Shown: positions 32,481-43,169, counted from the stretch's first letter. The stretch: 64,000 nucleotides of DNA from Maniola hyperantus (GCF_902806685.2 NC_048539.1:7328501-7392500); one strand, 5' to 3'. The notes: generated from the letters alone by a model not told the origin. A program made the numbers and translations.

Positions 32481-32767
32481 AAAACTAAACAGAGTTAAAA
32501 GAAAAATATATCAAATGCTTTTTAAGCCAACGACTTTATGGTAATGAAGTTTCATCATAAAGCACATCATTTGCAAAATTATTATACGTAAACGTCTTTT
32601 ATAAATTATGTACCTTTTCCTGTTAAAGTTGGTGCAGCCGAGCTGAATCAACTGTTGGGTACTGTGGAAACGGCCCTTTGTTGTTTTTACGATGTCGTGT
32701 TAAAGGGAATAAAGTAGTAAAGAATAATATAGTCCATAGAATTACTGTCTACAGTCCAAAGAAATAA

Positions 32768-33048
32768 TGTGCAGATAACCTAGTGGTTAAGATTTCAGCT
32801 TCCTGTTAGGAGGATCTGGAGTTTGAGCCCGGACACAAAACTCTAACTTTTTGGAGTTATCTGCGTTTGAAGTAATTAAATATCTCTTGGTTTAATGGTA
32901 AACGGAAAATATCGTAAGAAAACCTGCATAGGTATAATTATGAAGTCTGCCAATCCGCAATTAATCAGCGTGGTGTACTATGGCTTAAATCTTTCTCATT
33001 CTGAGAGGAGACCCGTGCCCAGAAATGGGCCAGTGATGGGTTGAGATG
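32768..33048 (+). mobile_element. SINE-A
   Basis: Head GTGCAGATAACCTAGTGGTT, B-box GAGTTTGAGCCCGGACA, body AACTCTAACTTTTTGGAGTT, AAGTCTGCCAATCCGCA and CTGAGAGGAGACCCGTGCCC, ending AGTGATGGGTTGAGATGATG. Plus-strand copy in tRNA-head-first order. Confidence 0.75.
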
Positions 33049-33054
33049 ATGAAG

Positions 33055-34110
33055 AAAGTTCGGAGCTAAAGTGATTTCTCCTGAGGACAGTCTCATGCAT
33101 TTCTACAACGCGCTCGATGCTGCTGACGTTACGCTAATTTTCAATTATGATAAATGCGCTTCTTATGCCACAATCGTGTAACATAACATTACTGTCACGA
33201 TTTTTCCAAGACAATGCTATGTCGATTAAAAGGCTGCGAGAAAATAATTAAATATCGATTACGCTTGTCGCGCGTGGTTTTAAAAGAAAAGTTTTTCTTC
33301 AAAAAAAAATTTAAAGAAAAGAAAAAAAGAATATTTATTAAAACGAGTGTAAACTAAAAATTTAAATCAAGGTTACTATAGCATGGTACTTATTGTAGCC
33401 GGAACAATATGCACCGAGTCCGGTGCAAGTAACGTAAATTATATCAATTGGAGGACTGAGATCCCTACACCCGTGCTGGCTGAGAAAACAGCTGATAATC
33501 TGCAAACTGTTGAGCGAATTTTCAGCTTTAGAATGAAAAAAATGTATTTAAATTGGTCTATCCGTTTGAGCGCTACGACGTCACAGACAGTCACACAGAT
33601 ACGCAGACACAAGGATGCCTGCACACGTTAAACTTATAACTCCCGTTTGTAGTCGTCGGGGTTTAAAAAAACATAACAGATAACTAACTCCAATAACAAA
33701 ATTTCAATACAGTTAACGTAGAAACAAAAATAAAACTCATTTTTCTAACCTGGAACCTAAAACCCGAGCTGGAAATTGAGCAAAAAAATTGTTTTCCAGT
33801 GGAGGAATGAAAAATGTTGCAACAAGACAGTAAATGTCGTGGCGCGGAGAGCGCCTTCGCCGCTTTGTGCCTCGGATAATCTGTCGCGGCATTTTAAAAT
33901 TTCTTGCCCACTCTTTCTTTCTTGCTACGAGCATCATATATTCTGCTGTGACATCAACTTAATTCTTAAGGTATAAATTGCCTTTTAAAAAACGTTTGTT
34001 TACTTATATATTATAAGTCTATGTTTTTCTTACCATAAATAATACACTATATCAGTTTTCTTAGCGCGTGATAAATCAACATCTATTCTTGTATTCCATA
34101 TTGGAAAATT
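33055..34110. other. Unannotated stretch
   Basis: Open frames at 33383-33631 (+) and 33737-33937 (-) show no domain. A slightly CpG-richer patch at 33838-33895 (GTGGCGCGGAGAGCGCC) is the only compositional feature. Confidence 0.35.
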
Positions 34111-34115
34111 AAATC

Positions 34116-34350
34116 TTCATCATCAACCCATTGCGGATTCATTACTGAGCACGGATCTCCTCTTAGAATGAGTAGGGGTTTGGCCATAGTTCACTACACT
34201 GGCCAAGTGTGGATTGGCAGATTTGCACACCTTTGAGAACATAATATTGAGAACTTTCAGGCATGCAGCTTTCTTAAAGCAAGTGATATTTAATTAAGTT
34301 AGAGTTGCGTGCCTGGGATCGAACCTCAGAGCCCGTTAGACAGCTTAGTT
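34116..34350 (-). mobile_element. SINE-A, degraded
   Basis: TTCATCATCAACCCATTGCG, CACGGATCTCCTCTTAGAAT, GTGTGGATTGGCAGATTTGC, AAAGCAAGTGATATTTAATT, then B-box GGGATCGAACCTCAGAG. Confidence 0.65.
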
Positions 34351-34495
34351 GGAAAATAAAATACTGACAGATTAATTTTTCTGTTGTTTTCTACAACAAA
34401 GAATGAAGAAATAAATGGTTTCCCATTTCACTAACTTGATTAGCTTTCTCCCGATGTAAAGAGGATACCGGACGAAGCACGAACCTAAAACCGAT

Positions 34496-34536
34496 TATTT
34501 TCTTAGGAAAGAAATTTCTTAGGAAAGAAAATATTC
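34496..34536 (+). repeat. Short tandem duplication
   Basis: TTCTTAGGAAAGAAA occurs twice in succession, 17 bp apart. Confidence 0.7.
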
Positions 34537-35209
34537 TTTTTGTTTCACCGGATCATATTTAAATAAATAAATAAATAATATCGTTTATTGTTTCGTTATT
34601 GCTAGTAGTAACTATGTACAATGTTTTTATCTAATATTATATCTAAACTAAAAACTAACAATATACAATAAGGTCGCAAAATCAGCATAGCCGAGCACCG
34701 CTCACACTGCTCAGCGCTGGTTTTCAGTTTGCGCCGTAATTTGCATTGATTAATAAAGACGCACCGCGCCCGTTGCGTTATCAAGATATTAAAATTGCAT
34801 AAACTAAACCAAAAACAGTGACATAGAAAAAGAGCGAAATCTAAAAGTAACAGTAAATAAAAAATAAAGTATAAATATAAATATAAATGTCCCTTCCCAG
34901 CTTGGCCTAGAGAATAAAGCACTTAATCATTTAAAAACAACAGTGATATACAGCAATATCCTCTAGTGTAGGTACTTATAACAAAACAAAAATAAAATAA
35001 ATTAAAAACAAAAATATACATAGAATAATTTGCCTATCCTTAATAAAAAATATTTATTGTAAATAAATTTGGCTGCCTCTATCTGTTCATTTAAGTAAAA
35101 GTTCTTTAATTTATTTTTTATCGCAATTTCGCTAGAAGGATTATTCCATTCACGGAGAGGAGATAGGATAGGATAGGACGGATAGGATTTCATTTTATAA
35201 TAATATTTT

Positions 35210-35380
35210 ACTAGCTGATGCCCGAAATCCCATGGGAACTCTTTAATTTTCTGGGATAAAAAGTAGCTTCTGGTGCCTATCCAGGCCGTTACATCCATGT
35301 AAAAATCACGTCGATCTGTTGTCTGTCCAATAAACCAACAATCGAGCACACTTTCACATATTTTATAATAATTGATAGTG
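35210..35380 (-). mobile_element. Helitron-like H1, hairpin deleted
   Basis: ACTAGCTGATGCCCG then directly ATCCCATGGGAACTCTTTAA, GGGATAAAAAGTAGCTTCTG, AAAAATCACGTCGATCTGTT and ACACTTTCACATATTTTATA. The 136-codon open frame 35002-35412 (-) runs through this and is not a gene. Confidence 0.6.
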
Positions 35381-35589
35381 CCTACAAGTGAAAACATTCT
35401 TGAAATGCACAAAACATTTTTTTACCTCCATTGAATGCTGGATGAAACATCAGCATAATGTTACATTATGTACGGATCTGCCAAATTCAGAAAAACTGAT
35501 AAATTTTGCCGATCTCAGCTGTCTTTAATTTTAAGATGGAATCAATGCAGCCGAATGTTTTTTATTCCATTACCAATTTGGTAAGTGTT

Positions 35590-35828
35590 GAAGCAGTCTA
35601 AGATCGAAGCGGGCTAACTTGGAAGGGGTATGGAAGTTTTATTAAACCCATACCCCTATCGGTTTCTACTCGGAATCTTACCGGAACGCTAAATCGCTTG
35701 CTTTGCCGGTAGGGTGGTAACTAGCCTCGGCCGAAGCCTCCGACCAGAATTTAGAAATTATAAAATTTCAAACCCCTGCCGGGAATCGAACCCGGGACCT
35801 CCCACTAACAAGAAGCTGCGGCAATTAG
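35590..35828 (-). mobile_element. tRNA-headed SINE, family SINE-B
   Basis: On the minus strand the B-box GGTTCGATTCCCGGCAGGGG lies near the head (35780-35800). It is followed by TTTGAAATTTTATAATTTCT, GGCCGAGGCTAGTTACCACC and GATTCCGAGTAGAAACCGAT. A relative in opposite orientation is at 60960-61190. Confidence 0.65.
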
Positions 35829-35847
35829 TTTCTTTATATTTTACTGA

Positions 35848-35980
35848 TGATACCCGCGTTTTAGTCCGTGGATTTAGGTTTCTTAAACATCCAGCAGGGT
35901 TTTCCGGGATTAAAAGTAGCAACTAGCAAGTAATCATTTGTGTCCGGTCCGGCATGCAAGCTATCTCTGAACAAAATATT
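35848..35980 (-). mobile_element. Helitron-like H1, truncated
   Basis: TGATGATACCCGCGTTTTAG, GTGGATTTAGGTTTCTTAAA, TTCCGGGATTAAAAGTAGCA and CATGCAAGCTATCTCTGAAC. Confidence 0.55.
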
Positions 35981-35999
35981 TAGAAGAACAGTGAGTTAG

Positions 36000-36825
36000 T
36001 CTACATATTGTATTTTTTTAACGTACAGCTGACATAAACACATAGGTAAATGACCAAGTAAACATAATAGAGGTACCAAAAGGCTGTCCAGAACGGCTAA
36101 TTATAAAAAACACCTTTTAGATATTTCACTTGTGATATTATATAAAAGTTCTGTAAAAAAAATACTCGATTTTTTGAGTATCAATAATAATTAATTCCTC
36201 CTTTCTTCTTCAATCGATCCTTTGACACACAATGCGTTAAATATATGCCAGGTTAATGTGAGCTGACAGGAGCTTCCAGCTCTTAAATCAAGTGCCAACG
36301 AGTTCCGACGATATAATACAAAATCCATTACCCGCAAGTGTTGTTGAGATTTTCGCATGCTAAAGTAGCACTAAGTAGTTTGTTTTTCAAAATAGTTATA
36401 AGCTCATTATCGCTCATCGAGAAAATCTGACTTTATATGTAAATGATATTGAAATTATGAGAAAGTTTTACTTCTTTTGTATTCTTCTTTTATTTCTACT
36501 AGCGGATAGCCGGCATGTGCTACTGCGCTAAAAAAATTAAGTAAAAAAAAAAATGACCTTAAGTAGAAGATTTGGCGATTGAAAAATCGGCCCAGGAATA
36601 ATATGATTCGAAAGGCTCTATAATAGCAACAACCATCTTCTCTACCTTAGCTTCTAAAAGAAGGATATTAAAATTAAAAAATGCTCCTAAGTATAATAGG
36701 TACCTATCAAATTTGTGAATTTGTTATTTTATCCCTTTAAATTCACAGGGGCCAAGATTTCATTCAATCTTAGGAAATGTTGCCATTACGAAAATGCGTC
36801 ACTGCCGAGCGTCGCGCAGGGCAGA
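36000..36825. other. Unannotated stretch
   Basis: No gene or recognised repeat. AT-rich. Confidence 0.35.
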
Positions 36826-36831
36826 GGCTGA

Positions 36832-36885
36832 GGCGACCCCGAATCATTGAACAATTTGAATAATACATGAAACCCTTGCTACCAA
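36832..36885 (-). repeat. Repeat K, copy 3
   Basis: CCCCGAATCATTGAACAATT followed by TGAATAATACATGAA is the reverse complement of the K core at 15718 and 25568, again next to a GC-rich block. Confidence 0.45.
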
Positions 36886-37099
36886 CCTTATACACCAGGC
36901 ATGACAAGATTTAGCATCGGTTTCAGTCTGAGGTTTCAGTACTACGGTACCCGAAATAAGACAACCAAAAAACAAATGACACAGCCAATGAATAAAGATT
37001 AAAATAAATAATTTGCACATTTTGTATTTAAGTACTGTGCCTATTTGCTTAAAGGAGATGAACATGTACCGAGGTACACACTACTTTAACGAATCCGGC

Positions 37100-37240
37100 T
37101 CGGTTGCGGTAGAATGACAGCTACAATGTCATGATCGCAATCACCTCTGATTGGTTAAAGATCGCTCACTATTTCAATGCATTGTTGCAATAAGAATCGC
37201 ACAAATTCAGCCAATCACAACAATTGAGATTGTAATAATG
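37100..37240 (+). repeat. Anonymous repeat N, copy 2
   Basis: GGTAGAATGACAGCTACAAT, GATCGCAATCACCTCTGATT, GCTCACTATT, TTCAGCCAATCACAACAATT. Matches 21125-21290. Confidence 0.6.
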
Positions 37241-37244
37241 ATTG

Positions 37245-38045
37245 ATGCAGGTTTTAGGCAATCGCCCTACTTATTTTTAGGCCATCTGTATACACTATCC
37301 TAATATCACAGAAAAATTGTAATTTGACAAACATCCATAGAGTAAAATTTTTAAGAAATTAACTTCTTAGAAATCTTACCTAATCGGATGATAAATTTTA
37401 TTATTTATTGGATTAATTTATTGGATACATAGAGTTATGATATTGGATGCTTTTTTGCTTAGTAGGTATTTGTCGTATATTTTTATAAAATTATGGTAGT
37501 AGTTCTTCTCATGTCTTCTTATTATTCTTAAGAGTAGGGACTATGTGCCTCTACCTCTTGGCGGAATCTACTCAAATTCCTATCCTGGAGGTTAAAGACC
37601 ATATTCTTCAATAAAATGTATAGGATTTTCCTATGCTAGTACTTAGGTAAGTATAAAAGCTGTAGTATTCATTGTATTTTTCCATCGATGGCCGTACCAC
37701 AGCCTCAGTTTACCGACTGGTTCTCTAAGCGAATCACGTAGCTTTGAGTGGACGACGTGTCCCCAGAATGTCTAAGAAGTCAGAGAAAAGCCTTCTCACT
37801 ACGTGAGCCACTCTCAGAGATCCAAGGACTGCTCCACAAGGATCTTGGCGACTAAATAAAATGTAAACAAGCCCCATTAACTTCAATTAACGACATTTCG
37901 TGTGTTTTACGCCAACACCAGTTTTTATCTAACGCCCAACTCAAAATTGGCGTAAAATCTGGACCGGTTGGTCATCGTCTACGGTTGGCTCAAAATATGG
38001 TCTCTGACAAAAAGCAGTCGCCTGCGCTAACGCAGGTGCCCATAT
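37245..38045. other. Unannotated stretch
   Basis: A GC-richer patch at 37680-37870 has no intact open frame and no match in the window. Nothing else recognised. Confidence 0.3.
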
Positions 38046-38057
38046 TACCTAAAGGTA

Positions 38058-38253
38058 ATTTTAAATACATATCAAAAATTAGTAGCGGTAAAATTAACAG
38101 TAAGCGGGCTGTAGCTTAGTGGTCAGAGCGTCGGGCGCGATCCCAGGAGACGCGGGTTCGATTCCTGCCGGTTCGCAATTTTTGATATGTATTTAAAATT
38201 ATTTAGAAATTTCCTTGAAGTGTAGGTAAAACACTTTAAAAATTATAAAATAT
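38058..38253 (+). mobile_element. SINE-C, complete copy with target duplications
   Basis: A tRNA-like core holds the A-box TAGCTTAGTGG (38112-38122) and the B-box GGGTTCGATTCC (38154-38165). It is bracketed by perfect 24-base inverted repeats at 38057-38080 and 38177-38200 (AATTTTTGATATGTATTTAA...). The tail contains GAAATTTCCTTGAAGTGTAG. The 11-base ACCTAAAGGTA stands on both sides (38047-38057 and 38254-38264), as expected of a target-site duplication. Not a functional tRNA: the acceptor arms do not pair. Confidence 0.75.
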
Positions 38254-38507
38254 ACCTAAAGGTATTTATTTATCTTTAAGCTAACCCTTAACAGAGAAAT
38301 ACCTATAGATAAATAAAATAAATAAATAAATAAACGTATTCGCTGGAATGTGAGTAGGTACATGTAGGTCTTACATCGGGGGATAATATGGGTACTTCGC
38401 TTTTACATGGTTGTTTTGCAGTGTAGAGAATAGATTTGATAGAGTTGCGTTTTGATCTTAGGAGTTAGGTACTTACCTATGTACAAAATAAACAAACACT
38501 AACCGCC

Positions 38508-38624
38508 GTACTCAGAGTCGCTAATCGTTACTTAAGATTGAGTTAAAACGAGACAGATTTATGTGAAAGATATAGCTGTCTCGTTTTAACTAAACTTAAG
38601 TAACGATTAAGCGACTCTGAGTAC
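38508..38624. mobile_element. Foldback element F
   Basis: GTACTCAGAGTCGCTAATCG and AGTTAAAACGAGACAG on the left pair with CTGTCTCGTTTTAACT and GACTCTGAGTAC on the right. Arms of about 50 bp carry a few mismatches around a loop of about 20 bases. No other copy seen here. Confidence 0.75.
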
Positions 38625-38657
38625 AGCTGTAAATAGTTATTTCCCAATAATTATAAT

Positions 38658-38815
38658 TGTGGTGATAATAGCCTAGTGGCCAAAATTTTTGCCTGCTAAT
38701 GGGAGAGTTTGGGGTTCGATCCCAGCCACGCATCTCTAACTTAGTAATTCTATTTTAAAGTTATGTGAAGTCTTTTAATCCGCAGTTGAGATTGTCATGA
38801 TGAATAATTATTTCA
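38658..38815 (+). mobile_element. SINE-A fragment (head half)
   Basis: GGTGATAATAGCCTAGTGGC, TTTGGGGTTCGATCCCAGCC, ACGCATCTCTAACTTA and TATGTGAAGTCTTTTAATCC. Confidence 0.65.
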
Positions 38816-39177
38816 GTATTTTACCTATTGTAATATATCTACGATCCTAGTATCTACGAGAACTATCTATCGAAAAATTTAAACTGTTGCTGATCATCTC
38901 TTGCGTGATATTGTGATTGCTTGAGATAAACCAATTTGTCATGCAATGCGGAACTCGGCACACGACACGAAAATACCGTACGAGTGGAGACGTAAGGTGC
39001 AAAGCACTCGTTCCGTTTACTTGACGCTAAGGAATTCTATTTTTCATGTACCTTACAGTTTTCCTTTGAATGTAACACAAATTCAATTTTGCTTAGAACC
39101 TCGATTTCCGATTTTCTTTTCAAACTTTAAACACGTAAATAAGTACTTAATATTAAAAGTAAATACTTATCCATGTC

Positions 39178-39548
39178 CATACTAATATTACAAAATATAG
39201 AAATATGTCTGCCTGCAGTCTGCTAGCTTTTCACGGCCCATCCGTGTTTACCATTTTTTGAGGAAATTTGGTATCGAGGTAGCAAACATTTCGGGAAACC
39301 ATACCTATAACTAGACTATTTTTTGTCCCGGTAAATCAAATAGACCCACAGTGTTTTACAAAACCTAAAACTACACCGAACAAGTTGATACTTACAATAA
39401 CCCTACAACAATACAATAACCCTATTTATTATAGCGATAGCTTGCATCTCGAAAATGAATATTCCTATTTAGGCTACTATTTATGCCGGAAAATTAAAGA
39501 GTTACCCACGGGATATTTAAAATCCTAAATCTACACGGGCTAAGCTAA
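39178..39548 (+). mobile_element. Helitron-like H1, rearranged
   Basis: CATACTAATATTACAAAATA, GCTAGCTTTTCACGGCCCAT, a first 3' part with AAAACCTAAAACTACACCG, then a second partial copy: GCGATAGCTTGCATCTCGAA, AATTAAAGAGTTACCCACGG, CTAAATCTACACGGGCTAAG. Two partial copies joined. Confidence 0.5.
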
Positions 39549-39552
39549 GTAA

Positions 39553-39597
39553 TATAAATTACTAGGTGATGCCCACAACATCACCTAGTAATTTATA
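39553..39597. repeat. Perfect 19-bp hairpin at Helitron-like end
   Basis: TATAAATTACTAGGTGATG (39553-39571) pairs perfectly with 39579-39597 across CCCACAA. ACTAGGTGATGCCC resembles an H1 3' terminus in opposite orientation to the preceding copy. Confidence 0.8.
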
Positions 39598-39599
39598 TA

Positions 39600-41390
39600 A
39601 GTACTTGTGTCAGATTCGCTTGTATTACTACTAAGACTTAATGATCCACGGGTTAAACGAATCATCATAATCAATATGCAGCTGATTTTGTTAGATCATG
39701 TTACTTATTAACAATTTTTTGAGCATATTTCGGATCAACCCGAATTTTTTGTCACATAAAAACTGCACCTGTGTCCGAAGGCCAAATGTCGTCGTCTGCT
39801 CATCCATTCAAATTTATTCACGAGTTAGGTGATTCTCCAGCCAACGGATCCTATCGCTTGACTTGAATCACGTTACCCATATATTAGAATTTTATAGCGG
39901 TCGTATTTTTTCGGTCAGACAAAAAGAAATGAATTCACTTTGTATATTTAGGGAGCAAAATTAAATAGACTAGGAAATGTTCGTTCCATAAAATTTACAT
40001 ATTATATTTAATACAAGTTTTTTTTGTCTAATATACTTAATATGGCACAACTTTAACGCGAGTCCAAGGAATTCGCAAAATAAAAGTAGCAGCAGAAGCT
40101 TGTCATAAAATAACTAAGTAAACCTCTACCATAATATTACCCACGTTCTATTTATTATAATATGCTTCATTTTCCTAAATTGATTCAACTCTTGTGACGG
40201 ATTTTTAAATGCGTGTACCTACTGATTGTAATGGGCCTTCGTACCTACTATTACCGTGCCTTCGCTCACGAATTTTACCCTCCTAACAAAACAACGTGCA
40301 TATGCGAACTGGTGGTTCCAACTTCGCAATCCTGGTGCTAGAGGAGTAAGTAGAAGTACCTACTGCCCACTAAAATAATGTCGAAGATGAATCAGCTGAT
40401 TGAAAGTTGTGTGATGATTCTTTATTGTTGAATATTAGGTTGCAACTCCTTAATGTAGGTGTCAAAAATAAGTTCACAAACACCACGAAGACTTTTATTG
40501 ATACTGTGGTAAAAAGTTGTAGGGCAATATTTTTTTTTAATGTTAATGCATAAACTAGTACCTAAGTACTTAGGAGAAACTAACCTTTACCTCAAAGTTT
40601 TTCGAACAGATCAGCAGTTTTACAGCCATCTGTCCTATACGGTGAAGGTTGTCGGTTACGCTTATTCGCATGCAAATTTATTCACGAGTGAGAATACTCT
40701 GCATATCCTTCGCCCCATGGCTTGTTCTACAATTTGACTTGTATCTCTTCAACCATATGAAATATCCATTTGCTCGCATATGGTAAGACTGACTTAATTT
40801 GTTCATTTGTAGAATTCATCAGTGAACAAGCGGATTTGGGGCTCAAACGCTCAACTGCCGTAAATACTTACTCCTATACAAGGATTAGAGAGGTGTTTGT
40901 AGTGCTGTGTTTTGAATTCTGAATTTGTGGTTGACTGATACATAAACTTTCACATTGTTGTATATTAACTTAAAAAGTAAAATCCGAAAACTTTATTTAT
41001 ACTTACAGTAAGTAATTATATACCTAACTGGTTTATATGGCTTTCTACTGAATTAAAATTGAGAAGAATATTACCACAATAGCTACAAAAGATTACATTA
41101 AATTGATGACAACATTCACAAAAAGATTTTCCTTGACGAGAATTCCTTCGTAACAAATATGTAACAAAGTTAATCAATAAGATTCACGGTGAACAAAAAC
41201 AGGATTATTTTAAATTTATAATTTAAAATAATAACTGTAATTACTGTATAATACATGTACTGTATAATAATGTACTGTTAATAACTGTACCTATAATAAC
41301 GTAGGTACATCAAAAACAAGCGCATTTTTATAAATTCCATAATACTTATTACGGAATTTATAAAAATTGAAATACCTATTGAAGAAATAT
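39600..41390. other. Unannotated stretch
   Basis: Open frame 40540-40737 (+) has no domain. 39790-39870 and 40650-40730 share CAAATTTATTCACGAGT and similar flanks, a weak duplicate. A run of ACTGTA/ATAAT-type repeats lies at 41225-41290. Confidence 0.35.
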
Positions 41391-41393
41391 TGT

Positions 41394-41545
41394 ACATCGA
41401 CCTTTAGAATGAGGTTTCTGCTTTGTAGAGCGTTGTCTCTAGCACTCATACATATGTGACGTTTTGTCGGTCTCAACGACAGAGACAACGCTCTACGAAA
41501 CCTCTTGACTTTCAAAAGGTCGATGTACAATATTTCCTGCCGGGT
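41394..41545. mobile_element. MITE-like element, family B, copy 2
   Basis: GAAATATTGTACATCGACCT at the left and AGGTCGATGTACAATATTTC at the right (ending 41536), with CCTGCCGGG beyond. The centre has GAGCGTTGTCTCT and AGAGACAACGCTC, so most of the element folds. Matches 7935-8097. Confidence 0.75.
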
Positions 41546-41652
41546 AGGGTATTTAGCACGTTCGTAAAGAAAACCATCGTTGTTTCAATATATGTATTAA
41601 CAAGTGTATCAATCTATCCGTATCGTGTAAAGCTACTGTACAGTTCTGCGTA

Positions 41653-41752
41653 AGGGTGTTTGTGCACTCCTCCGTCTTCGGTTCGTATCCGTGATTCGAT
41701 TCGTATCTTTTTGACGGATACGTGAAATCACGGATGAGTGCACAAACACCCT
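41653..41752. mobile_element. Foldback element G
   Basis: AGGGTGTTTGTGCACTC (41653-41669) and its perfect complement at 41736-41752. Inner arms GTATCCGTGATT and CGGATACGTGAAATCACGGA also pair. TAA stands on both flanks, a possible short duplication. No second copy seen. Confidence 0.75.
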
Positions 41753-42039
41753 AAGTGCCAAGCTTTGACAAAGACTAAACATCCTGAAACCAGAAAACTG
41801 AAATCCGTAAAACAGTCAACTATCTGTGTCGCCAGTAATTGTACGTACTTAACACGTATCTTATCAATCAAGCACAAAATTATTGTCATCGAGATCCCCT
41901 ACTAAAGAAATGTAGTATTAAAATTAAAACACTACTTAGGTAGGAACGTCTTTTTTACTTGATGCTTAGTTACAGTTAGCCCTTGACTCACTCTCATCTG
42001 GATCTTATCTGGTGTGGTTGTGGTCTTTGGAAAAATCTC

Positions 42040-42135
42040 GTCTTAATGTTCCCGTCTTTCGAGAAAGTTCAAGTCAAGAGTGAATAGACATCTTCTAGGC
42101 AAGCGCGCTCCATCCTTAGGTTACATCAGTACTTT
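42040..42135 (+). pseudogene. Possible non-LTR retrotransposon C-terminal remnant
   Basis: One plus-strand frame reads KFKSRVNRHLLGKRAPSLG and stops shortly after in TTTTAA. This resembles the extreme C-terminus of jockey or CR1-like LINE polyproteins, where a basic FKxRVxxHLLG stretch precedes the stop. A common lepidopteran motif, GCAGGCGGGTCACCTGATGT, follows at 42163-42182. Very short and uncertain. Confidence 0.35.
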
Positions 42136-42154
42136 CTTTTAAATAGAGATAGCG

Positions 42155-42245
42155 AGCAAACGAGCAGGCGGGTCACCTGATGTTAAGTGATTACCACCGC
42201 CGATGAACATTTGTACCGCCAGAGGAACTGCCGATGCGTGGGACT
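42155..42245 (+). repeat. Lepidopteran dispersed repeat motif
   Basis: AAACGAGCAGGCGGGTCACC, TGATGTTAAGTGATTACC and GCCGATGAACATTTG form a block I know as widespread in lepidopteran genomes. Probably the 3' part of a retroelement. Confidence 0.5.
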
Positions 42246-42655
42246 TGGAATTCAATAATATGTCTATGCTTGGCATTTACAATATTATTTCACCAGGAAC
42301 AGCTCCTGAATCTTTATAGTTTAGGAGTGCTGTGCCATGCATCATCAGGTTTAAGGAGTTTGGACTTGGACATGAAGCCATTGCTTGATACCTAAAATAT
42401 CAATTCACCATCAGAAATTCTCGAATCCACACGGCTTAGGAGTTCAGTACCTTGCAGCATCAGATTGAGGAGTTGGGATCCGAAGTTCAATAGTGTAGTC
42501 TATGCTTGGCACCAAAAATAATACTGCATCTGGATGATCCGCAGTTCCTGAATCATTATAGTTTAGGAGTGCTGTACATCATTAGGGTTGAGGAGTTGAC
42601 CGGCCAAAAAATCGGCCGAATTGAGAACCACCTCCTTTTTGGAAGTCGGTTAAAA
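42246..42655 (-). mobile_element. Family Q copy with internal tandem repeats
   Basis: Ends in GAGAACCACCTCCTTTTTGG followed by AAGTCGGTT, the Q terminus on the minus strand. Inside, TTAGGAGT occurs at about 42321, 42435 and 42563, within degenerate units of roughly 114-128 bp (each with a CATCA-GGTT-AGGAGTT tail). Confidence 0.5.
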
Positions 42656-42849
42656 ATGTAGAGCCGTTTTACAAACAGTCACGTTATTATGTGGTGCCGA
42701 CAATGGAATGTGAACAAATAGGTAACTGCGCGCCTGCAGTGAATACTTCAAATCACCACGGGATGCCGTGTGACAGGCAGTTCCACCATTATTATCCCAC
42801 ACCTTAAAGCAATTTACCACTATTACAGAGCTCCATTGAAAAACGTAAT

Positions 42850-43168
42850 CAACTGCAAGACACCATATGGCCGTTGTGGCCCTCAACCATGTCCAAAGAC
42901 ATAAATGGGCAGGTTGTCGTCACAGATGGAATGCCATTGCGTCGGGGCAGCCTTGCCTCGCGGGGAGGCGGGAGGGAGACCTCCCGCGCAACCTGCGCCT
43001 CCGTCACACCTCGCACAGTGCCTCGCCCGCGCATGCCGAGCGACCATACGCGAGCGCGACGAAACTGATAATTTAAAAAATCTCTCGATTCCGATACACG
43101 TAAAAGTGTTAACAAAACGAAGTGACAGAAAAGTTCTAGTGATGTTCGCTTAGACGTTAATGAATAAG
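42850..43168 (+). promoter_or_regulatory. CpG-rich block; possible promoter and first exon
   Basis: The most GC- and CpG-rich stretch of the window: GCGGGGAGGCGGGAGGGAGA, CCGCGCAACCTGCGCCTCCG, GAGCGACCATACGCGAGCGC. It grades into AT-rich sequence and reaches GAATAAG-GTAAAC, a good plus-strand splice donor (exon end 43168). Several overlapping open frames on both strands are typical of GC-rich DNA and carry no domain. Invertebrate promoters often look like this. A link to the coding exon at 63321 is inference only. Confidence 0.3.
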
Positions 43169-43169
43169 G

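Noticed and set aside
34602..34922. 106-codon minus-strand open frame, hydrophobic
   Set aside because: Composition-driven (long LYLYLY and FYLLLL-like runs from AT-rich DNA); no family resemblance.
35002..35412. 136-codon minus-strand open frame, the longest in the window
   Set aside because: It runs through an H1 element (35210-35380) and low-complexity AT-rich DNA. No domain and no splice support.
38101..38175. Possible tRNA gene
   Set aside because: A- and B-boxes are present but the acceptor stem does not pair, and the sequence is part of a SINE with target duplications.
42867..43153. Several overlapping open frames on both strands in the CpG-rich block
   Set aside because: Arg/Ala/Pro-rich frames in all phases are expected from GC-rich DNA; no domain.
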